A stretch of 14,444 nt of DNA from Burkholderiales bacterium (lineage in GTDB: Bacteria > Pseudomonadota > Gammaproteobacteria > Burkholderiales > Usitatibacteraceae). Positions 1 to 6,575 of this stretch are shown one piece after another. The position numbers and the translations under genes are program-made. Below the pieces are notes generated by a model that was given only the letters and a program-made list of their open reading frames with translations, did no database searches and was not told the origin of the DNA. The stretch is taken from positions 1-14,444 of the forward strand of contig JADGRS010000029.1 in NCBI GenBank assembly GCA_017880705.1, written 5' to 3'. Numbering within the stretch: the first letter of the stretch is position 1; each line of letters opens with the position of its first letter.

Positions 1-1
1 C

Positions 2-706
2 TTCGCGCGCGCGTGCGCGGCGATGGAGCCCGTCGATCCTCGGCCCTGGAAAGCGTCGGTCGCCGAGGCGCGCGCCGACTACGACGCGTGGACCGCGCGC
101 CGCGAGATTCCCGGGCGCGTGCAGATGTGGGACGTCATCGATCACCTGAACCGGCATTGCCCCGAGGACACGATCTTCTGCAACGGCGCGGGCAATTTCG
201 CGACTTGGCTGCATCGCTTCCATCGCTATACCGGATGGCGCACGCAGCTCGCCCCGACTTCGGGCGCCATGGGCTACGGCGTCCCGGCGGCGATCGCCGC
301 GAAGCTCGCGCGCCCCGAGCGCACCGTCGTGTGCCTCGCCGGGGACGGCGATTTCCTCATGACGGGGCAGGAGCTCGCCACCGCGGTGCAGTACGACGCG
401 CCCATCATCGTCATCGTCGTGAACAACGGGATCTACGGCACCATCCGCATGCACCAGGAGAAGCACTATCCGGGGCGCGTGATCGGCACCGACATCCGCA
501 ACCCGCACTTCGCCGCTTTCGCGCGCGCCTTCGACGCCGTGGGCGAGATCGTCGAGGAGACCGCCCAGTTCGGCCCGGCGTTCGACAAGTGCATGGCCTC
601 CGGCAAGACCGCGGTGATCGAGGTGCGCATCGACCCGCAGGCGATTACACCCAACACGACGTTGGACGCGATACGGGCAGGGAGTTTGGCGAGCAAGAAG
701 CCTTGA
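2..706 (+). CDS. Thiamine-diphosphate-dependent enzyme, acetolactate synthase-like (3' part only)
   Basis: The frame is open to the left edge, so this is the C-terminal portion of a longer protein. The first visible ATG (23) is probably internal. About 234 residues are visible, covering the C-terminal pyrophosphate-binding domain of the COG0028 type. Counting from that ATG, GAMGYGVPAAIAAKLA (81-96) resembles the cofactor-binding segment of acetolactate synthases, and the ThDP/metal motif runs from GDGD (107-110) to NN (134-135). A full family member has about 550 residues. Related enzymes are acetolactate synthase, glyoxylate carboligase and benzoylformate decarboxylase; the substrate cannot be told from this part. 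Its TGA is followed at once by the left arm of an inverted repeat. Nothing links it to the phosphate genes downstream. Confidence 0.85.
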   Translation, partial: FARACAAMEPVDPRPWKASVAEARADYDAWTARREIPGRVQMWDVIDHLNRHCPEDTIFCNGAGNFATWLHRFHRYTGWRTQLAPTSGAMGYGVPAAIAAKLARPERTVVCLAGDGDFLMTGQELATAVQYDAPIIVIVVNNGIYGTIRMHQEKHYPGRVIGTDIRNPHFAAFARAFDAVGEIVEETAQFGPAFDKCMASGKTAVIEVRIDPQAITPNTTLDAIRAGSLASKKP

Positions 707-845
707 ATCCGCCGATAAACGCCGATGAACGCCGTAAAGGCGAAACCTAGTCGACATTTCGAAATCCTGGATTCATAGCGCGAAACTCCAATCTGCCTTT
801 GCTCTTACGGCGTTCATCGGCGTTCATCGGCGTTTATCGGCGGAT
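707..845. repeat. Inverted repeat whose arms are tandem 10-bp GCCGATRAAC units
   Basis: The left arm (707-737) begins directly after a stop codon: ATCC, then GCCGATAAAC, GCCGATGAAC, then GCCGTAA. The right arm (845-805, read on the minus strand) is the same but has one extra GCCGATGAAC unit. The arms are otherwise identical, and the 67 bp between them contain the short palindrome ATTTCGAAAT (756-765). The unit length equals about one helical turn. A transcript could fold into a long stem with one 10-nt bulge, which might end or protect the upstream mRNA, but there is no U tract. It is an intergenic repeat element of unknown role; no coding potential is apparent. Confidence 0.85.
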
Positions 846-870
846 CACAGCCTTTTGTACCCCGTAGCCC

Positions 871-904
871 CGGTAACCAAACTGTCATACTTGCGGGGTA
901 GCCT
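871..904 (+). promoter_or_regulatory. Pho box and -10 element of phoU-phoB-phoR
   Basis: Two 7-bp repeats, CGGTAAC (871-877) and CTGTCAT (882-888), are separated by 4 bp as in the PhoB box. Ten bp later is TAGCCT (899-904), a -10-like hexamer. PhoB would replace contact with a -35 element and activate the operon, giving autoregulation. The predicted start near 911 leaves a leader of only about 10 nt before the phoU ATG. Confidence 0.8.
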
Positions 905-920
905 GCTCGGAAGCACCGCC

Positions 921-1622
921 ATGACCGAACATATCTCCAAGCAGTACGACCAGGACCTGGAAGCCATTCGCTCGCGGATGCTGCAGATGGGCGGGCTCGT
1001 CGAGTCCCAGGTCCGCTCGGCGGTCGCGGGCTACCTGCAGGGCGACGCCGAACGCATCGAGCAGGTGATCGCGACCGACGCCAAGGTGAACGAGCTCGAG
1101 ATCGCGATCGACGACGACCTGCGCCACGTGATCGTGCGCCGCCAGCCCGCAGCATCGGATCTGCGCCTCATCATGGCGGTGAGCAAGGCGGTGACCGACC
1201 TCGAGCGCATCGGCGACGAGGCGGCGAAGATCGCGCGCATGGCGCGTGAGATCAACGAGAGCGGGCGCTCCCAGGCCGCGCGCCTCGCGACCATCGGGCA
1301 CGTTTCCGAAGTCTCCATCGGCATGCTCAGGAAGTCCCTCGACGCCTTCGCGCGCCTCGACGCGGCGGCGGCGGCACGCATCATCGGCGAGGACGCGACC
1401 ATCGACACCGAGTTCCACGCGATCCTGCGCCAGCTCATCACCTTCATGATGGAGGACCCGCGCACCATCTCGACCTCGATCAACATCATCTGGGTCGCGA
1501 AGGCGTTCGAGCGGATCGGCGACCACGCGAAGAACATCGCCGAGCAGGTGATCTACATCGTGAAGGGAACGGATGTGCGCCACACGCCGCTTGCCGAAGT
1601 CGAGCGCGAGGCGCTGGGCTGA
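921..1622 (+). CDS. phoU: Phosphate signalling protein PhoU
   Basis: The 233-residue protein matches the usual PhoU length. It has two helical-bundle repeats, each with a metal-binding E/D-rich motif: DLERIGDEAAKI starting at residue 93 and FERIGDHAKNIAE starting at 196. PhoU links the Pst transporter to PhoR and keeps the Pho regulon off when phosphate is plentiful. I chose the ATG at 921 because the protein then starts as PhoU proteins do, GGAAG lies 7 nt upstream, and a Pho box ends 32 bp upstream; an in-frame TTG at 855 would place the Pho box inside the gene. Its TGA overlaps the phoB ATG by one base. In many bacteria phoU is the last gene of pstSCAB; here it heads phoBR and the pst operon lies about 6.5 kb away on the other strand. 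Confidence 0.96.
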   Translation: MTEHISKQYDQDLEAIRSRMLQMGGLVESQVRSAVAGYLQGDAERIEQVIATDAKVNELEIAIDDDLRHVIVRRQPAASDLRLIMAVSKAVTDLERIGDEAAKIARMAREINESGRSQAARLATIGHVSEVSIGMLRKSLDAFARLDAAAAARIIGEDATIDTEFHAILRQLITFMMEDPRTISTSINIIWVAKAFERIGDHAKNIAEQVIYIVKGTDVRHTPLAEVEREALG

Positions 1623-2311
1623 TGCCGGCATCGATCCTCGTCGTCGAGGACGAGCCGGCGATCCAGGAGCTCATCTCGGTCACCCTCGCGCGCAACGGCC
1701 ACAGCGTCACGCGCACCGCCAACGCCGCGGAAGCCTACAAGGCCGTGTCCGAGGCGCTTCCCGACGTGATCCTCCTCGATTGGATGCTCCCCGACGGATC
1801 GGGACTCGCCATCGCGCGGCGCCTGCGCTCGGAAGCGCGCACGCGCGAAGTCCCGATCATCATGCTCACAGCGCGCGCCGCCGACGACGACAAGGTCGCC
1901 GGGCTCGACAGCGGCGCCGACGATTACGTGACGAAGCCTTTCTCGCCGCGCGAGCTCGAGGCGCGCATCCAGGCGGTGCTGCGCAGGCGCACGCCCCAGC
2001 TTTCCAAGGAGGCGGTCGAGATCGAAGGCCTCGTCCTGAATCCCGCCACGCGCACCGTGACGGGAACCGGCGAGAGGCTCAAAATGGGGCCCACCGAGTT
2101 CGAGCTCCTCCACTTCTTCATGACCCATCCCGACCGCGTCTACGGCCGCGCGCAGATCCTCGACCAGGTGTGGGGCGACCACGTCTTCCTCGAGGATCGC
2201 ACGGTCGACGTCCACATACGCAGGCTTCGCGAAGCCCTGTCGCCGAGCGGCCACGACAAGTTCGTCGAGACGGTTCGCGGCGCGGGCTACCGGTTCCGCT
2301 CCGCGAGCTGA
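1622..2311 (+). CDS. phoB: Phosphate regulon response regulator PhoB
   Basis: The 229-residue OmpR/PhoB-family regulator has an N-terminal receiver domain (about 1-120): acidic pair E9/D10, phospho-acceptor D53 in LLDWMLPDGSG, T83 and K105. The C-terminal winged-helix DNA-binding domain (about 130-227) has the typical GPTEFELLHFFM, VWGDHVFLEDRTVDVHIRRLR and the final GAGYRF. Once phosphorylated by PhoR it binds Pho boxes and activates phosphate-starvation genes; several candidate boxes lie in this window (before phoU, the hemerythrin gene, plcP, olsB and pstS). The start overlaps the phoU stop by one base, and phoR begins 3 bp after the stop, so the three are surely co-transcribed. Confidence 0.96.
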   Translation: MPASILVVEDEPAIQELISVTLARNGHSVTRTANAAEAYKAVSEALPDVILLDWMLPDGSGLAIARRLRSEARTREVPIIMLTARAADDDKVAGLDSGADDYVTKPFSPRELEARIQAVLRRRTPQLSKEAVEIEGLVLNPATRTVTGTGERLKMGPTEFELLHFFMTHPDRVYGRAQILDQVWGDHVFLEDRTVDVHIRRLREALSPSGHDKFVETVRGAGYRFRSAS

Positions 2312-2314
2312 GCG

Positions 2315-3595
2315 ATGATCGCGCTTGCCGTTTGCGCGGCCATCGCGCTTGGAGTGGGCGCGTTCGCCGGCGCGGATTGGGGATGGATCGCGTTCTCCGT
2401 CCTCCTCGTCGCGCTGCTCCTCTATCACCTTCGCAACCTCCACGCGATCGGCCGATGGCTCGAGCGGGGTGAAGCGCCCGATCCGCCGCGCGCTTTCGGA
2501 GTCTGGGATCGCTTCCACGCGCTCCTGCACCGCTCGCGGCGCGAAGCGGCGAAGCGCGAGGCCGACCTCGCGGAGGCGCTCGCCCGGTGGCGCGCCGCGG
2601 CGCGCGCGCTGCCCGACGGCGTGGTGATCCTCGACGGCGATCGCATCGCATGGTGCAACGACACCGCGCGCCATCACCTCGAGATCGACCCGGCGCGCGA
2701 CGCGGGCACGCCGCTCACGCACCTGGTGCGCATTCCCGAGTTCCTCGAGTACCTCGAAGGCGGCGACTACTCGCAGCCGATCCAGGTGCAGCCGCCGTAC
2801 TCGGCCGAGCGCGTCCTCTCGATGCAGGTCGTGTCCTACGGCGAGGGCCAGCGCCTGGTGCTGTCGCGCGACGTGACGCAGTTCAAGCAGGTGGAGCGCA
2901 TGCGCCGCGAGTTCGTCGCCAACGTCTCCCACGAGCTGCGCACGCCGCTCACGGTGATCTCGGGGTTCCTCGAGACGGTCGCCGACGAGAAGGACCCCGC
3001 GGCCGCGCGCCACTACGTCGAGCTCATGAGCGAGCAGGCGAAGCGCATGCAGCGGCTCGTCGAGGACCTGCTCACCCTCTCGTCGCTCGAATCGTCCCCG
3101 CCGCCGCCGCTCGAGGAGCGCATCGAGATGCGTCCCTTGCTCGAGCGCCTCGGCGCCGAGGCGCGCGCGCTGAGCGCGGGGCGCCATCGCATCTCCATCG
3201 ATTCAGACTCCGGGGTCGATCTCCTCGGCAGCGAGAAGGAGATCACGAGCGCGTTCGGCAACCTCGTGAGCAACGCGATCCGCTATACGCCCGCGGGCGG
3301 CGAGGTGCGCCTCAAGTGGCACGGCACGCCCGACGGCGCCGCGTTCGACGTGGAGGACACGGGAATCGGCATCCCGGCCGAGCACATCCCGCGCCTCACG
3401 GAAAGGTTCTATCGCGTCGATCGCGGCCGCTCGCGCGAGACGGGCGGGACGGGCCTGGGCCTCGCGATCGTGAAGCACGCGCTGGGTCGCCACGGCGCGG
3501 CGCTGCAGATCACCAGCACGCCCAACGAGGGGAGTCGCTTCAGCGCGCGCTTCTCGGGGCCGCGCGTGACCGCGGGCGCTTCCACGAGGCACTGA
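2315..3595 (+). CDS. phoR: Phosphate regulon sensor histidine kinase PhoR
   Basis: The 426-residue inner-membrane kinase has two N-terminal hydrophobic segments (about 1-20 and 22-38) with almost no periplasmic loop, then a basic/coiled linker and a PAS domain (about 90-190). The HisKA domain has the phospho-acceptor H206 in VANVSHELRTPLT. The ATPase domain shows the N box (FGNLVSNAIRYT, about 314-325), DTGIGIP (348-354) and GGTGLGLAIVKH (377-388). This order matches PhoR. It phosphorylates PhoB when phosphate is low and is restrained by PhoU/PstSCAB. The gene starts 3 bp after phoB. No hairpin with a U tract is visible after the stop. Confidence 0.95.
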   Translation: MIALAVCAAIALGVGAFAGADWGWIAFSVLLVALLLYHLRNLHAIGRWLERGEAPDPPRAFGVWDRFHALLHRSRREAAKREADLAEALARWRAAARALPDGVVILDGDRIAWCNDTARHHLEIDPARDAGTPLTHLVRIPEFLEYLEGGDYSQPIQVQPPYSAERVLSMQVVSYGEGQRLVLSRDVTQFKQVERMRREFVANVSHELRTPLTVISGFLETVADEKDPAAARHYVELMSEQAKRMQRLVEDLLTLSSLESSPPPPLEERIEMRPLLERLGAEARALSAGRHRISIDSDSGVDLLGSEKEITSAFGNLVSNAIRYTPAGGEVRLKWHGTPDGAAFDVEDTGIGIPAEHIPRLTERFYRVDRGRSRETGGTGLGLAIVKHALGRHGAALQITSTPNEGSRFSARFSGPRVTAGASTRH

Positions 3596-3605
3596 GGCCG
3601 CGCCG

Positions 3606-3639
3606 CCAGCACGAGATTGTCACGATGGGCCGCTACTCT
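3606..3639 (+). promoter_or_regulatory. Possible weak Pho box and -10 before the hemerythrin gene
   Basis: TTGTCAC (3617-3623) matches a good Pho half-site. CCAGCAC (3606-3612) is a poor one, but it sits exactly 11 bp upstream. TACTCT (3634-3639) starts 10 bp after the second repeat, the spacing seen at phoU, olsB and pstS. An inverted repeat, ATGGGCC (3625-3631) and GGCCCAT (3642-3648), brackets the -10 and covers the start codon. The spacing is suggestive; the upstream half-site is weak. Confidence 0.4.
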
Positions 3640-3646
3640 TTGGCCC

Positions 3647-4183
3647 ATGAACCTGCTCGACCTTCCGCAGGGCTACGACGATCCGGTCGCGGCGCTGCTC
3701 GGCTTCCACCGCCGCATCGAGCGCCAGCTCGCCGCGTTGGGGCGGCTTCCGTCCGATCTGGAGGCGCACGGGGTCGACGCGCATTCGACCGCGGCCGCCG
3801 CGGCGATCCTCGAGTTCTTTTCGGGCGCGCTCGCGATCCACCACGCGGACGAGGAAGAGCTCATGCCCATCCTCGAGACGCGCAGCGCGGCGGCCGAGCG
3901 CGACCGGGTGCGCGACCTGCGGCATCGCCTCGAGTCGGAGCATCGCGACATGGATCGCACCTGGCGGGGCCTTCGCCGTCCGCTCGAGGGCATCGCCGAG
4001 GGCATGCATCGCAATCTTCCGATGGACCTCGTGCAGTACTTCCGCGCCTGCCAGTCCACGCACATCTCGATCGAGGAGGCGGGGCTGCACCTTACGGCCG
4101 CGAGGTGCCTGCGCGCCTCGGATCGCGCGGCGCTCGAGCGCGGGATGCAGGCGCGGCGCACGCGCAAGTATCGCTTTCAGTAG
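3647..4183 (+). CDS. Hemerythrin HHE domain protein
   Basis: The 178-residue, probably cytosolic protein shows the non-haem di-iron ligand pattern of hemerythrin-like proteins: H21, H66xxxE70 (HADEE), H99 and H139xxxE143 (HISIE), on a four-helix bundle. Family members bind O2, NO or iron, or act in sensing and repair; the sequence does not say which. I chose the ATG at 3647; a TTG at 3617 in the same frame is possible but lies inside the candidate Pho box. No Shine-Dalgarno sequence precedes the ATG, and the predicted transcription start lies almost on it, so the mRNA may be leaderless. It follows phoR by 51 bp and could also be read through from phoUBR. Confidence 0.9.
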   Translation: MNLLDLPQGYDDPVAALLGFHRRIERQLAALGRLPSDLEAHGVDAHSTAAAAAILEFFSGALAIHHADEEELMPILETRSAAAERDRVRDLRHRLESEHRDMDRTWRGLRRPLEGIAEGMHRNLPMDLVQYFRACQSTHISIEEAGLHLTAARCLRASDRAALERGMQARRTRKYRFQ

Positions 4184-4223
4184 GTCGCGCGCCGAAGACG
4201 CGGCTCGAGCCGCCCCTGCGCGG

Positions 4224-4279
4224 TTGTCTCCGAACCGTCACGGGATTGACGCGGAAATGACTTGTGTCGCGGCGACAAT
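4224..4279 (+). promoter_or_regulatory. Probable Pho box array before plcP-agt-dgkA
   Basis: Four 7-mers lie in strict 11-bp register: TTGTCTC (4224-4230), CCGTCAC (4235-4241), TTGACGC (4246-4252) and ATGACTT (4257-4263). The second is a good half-site, the others share the TGnC core, and the spacers are purine-rich. GACAAT (4274-4279) starts 10 bp after the last unit and could be the -10, which would put the start of transcription 2-4 nt before the plcP ATG. If PhoB uses only the middle units, the start would lie further upstream. A 14-bp palindrome, GCGGCTCGAGCCGC (4200-4213), lies just upstream and may belong to the end of the preceding gene. Confidence 0.55.
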
Positions 4280-4288
4280 CGGTTGCGA

Positions 4289-5125
4289 ATGGATACTCCC
4301 GTTTCGCATGAAGACGACAGCGTCGCGACCCTTCGCTTCCGGGCCATCTTCATCTCGGATATCCACCTCGGGACCGCCAGCTGCCAGGCCGGGCGCCTGC
4401 TCGACTTCCTGAGGCACACCGACAGCCGCTATCTCTACCTCGTCGGCGACATCATCGACGGCTGGCAGCTGAAGCGCCGCTGGTTCTGGCAGCAGAGCCA
4501 CAACGACGTGATCCAGAAGGTGCTGCGCAAGGCGCGCAAGGGCACGCGCGTCACCTACATCGCGGGCAACCACGACGAGGCGATGCGCCACTTCCTCGGG
4601 CTCTCGTTCGGCGGAATCGACATCCGCGACGAGGCCACCCACGTGACCGCGAGCGGCAAGCGGCTCCTCGTGATCCACGGCGATCTATTCGACGCAGTGG
4701 TGCAGGGCGCGAAGTGGCTCGCGCACGCCGGCGACTGGGCCTACATGATGTCGCTCAGGCTCAATCGCTGGTTCAACCACCTGCGCGCGCGCCTGGGCCT
4801 GCCGTACTGGTCGCTCGCGCAGTTCCTCAAGCACCGCGTCAAGAACGCGGTCAGCTACATCGGGAACTTCGAGGACGCCCTCGCGCACGAGGCGCGCCGG
4901 CGCGACTTCGACGGCGTGGTCTGCGGCCACATCCACAAGGCCGAGATCCGCGACATCGGCGGAGTCCTCTATTGCAACGACGGCGACTGGGTGGAGAGCC
5001 TCACCGCGCTGGTGGAGCTCGACAACGGGGAGCTGAGGATCATCGACTGGAAGGCGATCGAGGCGTTGCGCCGCGATGCCGTCGCCTTCGAAGGAGCGGA
5101 AATTGCGCATTCTCCTGGTGACTGA
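4289..5125 (+). CDS. plcP: PlcP-like metallophosphoesterase (phospholipase C; LpxH-like family)
   Basis: The 278-residue calcineurin-type phosphoesterase has all five metal-site blocks: SDIHLG (23-28), GDIIDG (53-58), GNHDE (93-97), IHGD (129-132) and GHIHK (213-217). The family is often annotated as UDP-2,3-diacylglucosamine diphosphatase (LpxH). However, LpxH is about 240 residues, and this protein has the longer form with SLAQFLKHRVKNAVSYIGNFE and GDWVESLTALVE, which I associate with PlcP. PlcP removes headgroups from phosphatidylcholine or -ethanolamine, giving diacylglycerol during phosphate starvation. The partners support this: a glycosyltransferase overlapping its 3' end, then diacylglycerol kinase, all beside phoUBR. 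The ATG at 4289 has no Shine-Dalgarno sequence; the upstream TTG at 4262 is less likely. The function is inferred from family and context. Confidence 0.85.
   Translation: MDTPVSHEDDSVATLRFRAIFISDIHLGTASCQAGRLLDFLRHTDSRYLYLVGDIIDGWQLKRRWFWQQSHNDVIQKVLRKARKGTRVTYIAGNHDEAMRHFLGLSFGGIDIRDEATHVTASGKRLLVIHGDLFDAVVQGAKWLAHAGDWAYMMSLRLNRWFNHLRARLGLPYWSLAQFLKHRVKNAVSYIGNFEDALAHEARRRDFDGVVCGHIHKAEIRDIGGVLYCNDGDWVESLTALVELDNGELRIIDWKAIEALRRDAVAFEGAEIAHSPGD
5091..5105 (+). promoter_or_regulatory. Shine-Dalgarno and TTG start of the glycosyltransferase gene
   Basis: AAGGAG (5091-5096) lies 6 nt before TTG (5103-5105), an ideal distance. From this TTG the protein begins MRILLVTDAW, the normal start of GT4 enzymes. 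The in-frame ATG at 5076 would add nine residues and has no comparable site. Both lie inside the end of plcP, implying translational coupling. Confidence 0.65.
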
Positions 5126-6131
5126 CGCCTGGGCCCCGCAGATCAACGGCGTGGTGGTGACGCTGACGAACACCGTGGCGTGGCTCGAGCGGTGGGGGCA
5201 CGAGGTGCACGTGCTCTCGCCCGAGGGCTTCAAGACGTTTCCGATGCCGACCTATCCGGAGATCCCGCTCGCGATCTTTCCCGCGCGCGAGGTGAACCGG
5301 CGCATCGCGGCGCTGGCTCCCGACGCCATCCACATCGCGACCGAGGGCCCACTGGGCATCGCCGCGCGGGCGTACTGCGTGAAGCACGACCTCTCGTTCA
5401 CGACCGCGTATCACACCTGCTTCCCCGAATACGTGAAGCCGCGCTTCGGCATCCCCCTCGCGTGGACCTACGCGTGGCTGCGCCGCTTCCACGGACGGTC
5501 CTCGGCGCTCCTGGTCGCCACGCCCGCGATCCAGGCGTTGCTCGAAGCGCGCGGCTTCTCCAACATCGCCGAGTGGTCGCGTGGCGTGGACCTGGAGCTC
5601 TTCAAGCCCGCGGAGCATCGCTTCTCGGACCTGCGGCGCCCGGTATTCCTGTACGTGGGCCGCGTCGCCGTCGAGAAGAACCTTCCCGCGTTCCTCGCTC
5701 TCGACCTACCGGGCACCAAGCTCGTCGTGGGCGACGGGCCGCAACGAAAGGAGCTCGAGGAGCGCTTCCCCGATGCCGTCTTCGTGGGCGCGAAGACCGG
5801 CCCCGAGCTCGCGAGCTACTACCAGCGCGCCGACGTCTTCGTCTTTCCGAGCCGCACCGATACCTTCGGCCTCGTGCTGGCCGAAGCGATGGCCTGCGGC
5901 ACGCCGGTGGCGGCATTTCCGGTGCGCGGCCCGATCGACGTGGTGAAGGACGCGTCGGCAGGCATTCTCGACGACGATCTCGGAGCGGCCGCGATGGGGG
6001 CGCTCACGCTGGATCGCGACAAGGTGGCGCGCTACGGCAGCCGCTATTCCTGGGAACACAGCACGCGCCAGTTCCTGTCGAGCCTCGTCCCCGCGCGATC
6101 CGTGGAGGCCGCCCTTGCTGAAGCCGCCTGA
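5103..6131 (+). CDS. GT4 glycosyltransferase, probable diacylglycerol glycosyltransferase (Agt-like)
   Basis: The 342-residue GT-B enzyme of family GT4 has no membrane segment or signal peptide and probably acts at the inner face of the cytoplasmic membrane. The N-terminal half has PQINGVV (12-18), EGPLG (81-85) and H104 in AYHTCFPEY. The C-terminal donor domain has VGRVAVEKN (185-193), GDGP (210-213) and RTDTFGLVLAEAMACGTPV (251-269), where the first acidic residue of the usual E-x7-E pair is D253, as in SQD2-like lipid glycosyltransferases. Because the gene overlaps plcP by 23 bp and is followed by dgkA, the likely acceptor is diacylglycerol released by PlcP, giving a phosphorus-free glyco- or glucuronolipid. 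The sugar donor cannot be read. An alternative start is the ATG at 5076. Confidence 0.87.
   Translation: MRILLVTDAWAPQINGVVVTLTNTVAWLERWGHEVHVLSPEGFKTFPMPTYPEIPLAIFPAREVNRRIAALAPDAIHIATEGPLGIAARAYCVKHDLSFTTAYHTCFPEYVKPRFGIPLAWTYAWLRRFHGRSSALLVATPAIQALLEARGFSNIAEWSRGVDLELFKPAEHRFSDLRRPVFLYVGRVAVEKNLPAFLALDLPGTKLVVGDGPQRKELEERFPDAVFVGAKTGPELASYYQRADVFVFPSRTDTFGLVLAEAMACGTPVAAFPVRGPIDVVKDASAGILDDDLGAAAMGALTLDRDKVARYGSRYSWEHSTRQFLSSLVPARSVEAALAEAA
6104..6117 (+). promoter_or_regulatory. Shine-Dalgarno and TTG start of dgkA
   Basis: GGAGG (6104-6108) is 6 nt before TTG (6115-6117), inside the last codons of the glycosyltransferase gene. The next in-frame ATG lies within the conserved N-terminal part of DgkA and would truncate it, so the TTG, or less likely a GTG at 6154, must start the protein. 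Confidence 0.6.
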
Positions 6132-6555
6132 GGCGAGCGGTCCGGCGCCGCACGTGGCGCGCCCCGCAGGGGAGCTGACCGAGAGCCCGTTCAAGGGCAA
6201 GACCGGCATGGTGAGGATCCTCCATGCGTTCTTCAATTCCATCGCCGGGCTGGCCGACGCGTGGCGCCACGAGAGCGCCTTCCGCCAGGAGATCCTGCTT
6301 GCGATCGTGCTGATTCCCGCGGCCTGCTGGATCCCGGTGAGCGCGGTGGAGCGCGCGCTCCTCATCGGCACGGTCCTCCTCGTGATGATCGTCGAACTGC
6401 TGAACACGAGCGTGGAGGCCGCCATCGACCGCATCTCGTTCGACCGTCACTCGCTCTCGAAGCGCGCCAAGGACATCGGCAGCGCCGCGGTCTTCCTGAC
6501 GCTGGTGCTGCTCGCCGTGGTCTGGGGCCTGATCCTTCCGGACGCGCTCTTCTAG
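6115..6555 (+). CDS. dgkA: Diacylglycerol kinase DgkA
   Basis: The 146-residue integral membrane kinase phosphorylates diacylglycerol to phosphatidate with ATP. The catalytic features of the family are present: ESAFRQE (53-59), MIVELLNTSVEAAIDR (91-106, with E94, N97, E101 and D105) and AKDIGSAAV (118-126). Three hydrophobic segments lie at about 59-74, 80-96 and 122-141. The cytosolic N-terminal tail, about 25 residues before SPFKGKTG, is longer than in E. coli DgkA. The gene overlaps the glycosyltransferase gene by 17 bp. With PlcP and the glycosyltransferase upstream, its likely job is to control the diacylglycerol pool and return the excess to phospholipid synthesis. It converges on olsB with only 20 bp between stops; no clear terminator is seen. 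Confidence 0.94.
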   Translation: MLKPPEASGPAPHVARPAGELTESPFKGKTGMVRILHAFFNSIAGLADAWRHESAFRQEILLAIVLIPAACWIPVSAVERALLIGTVLLVMIVELLNTSVEAAIDRISFDRHSLSKRAKDIGSAAVFLTLVLLAVVWGLILPDALF

Positions 6556-6575
6556 CCGGCCTCGCTTCGCGGGCT

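Noticed and set aside
1553..3187. Open frame of 544 codons on the minus strand across phoB and phoR
   Set aside because: It is antisense to two certain genes and its composition (Arg/Ala/Glu-rich, low complexity) is that of a GC-rich shadow frame; no domain is recognisable.
4289..5125. Assignment as LpxH of lipid A synthesis
   Set aside because: Length, C-terminal features, overlap with a glycosyltransferase gene and the phosphate-regulon setting favour PlcP. LpxH activity is not excluded without an assay or tree.
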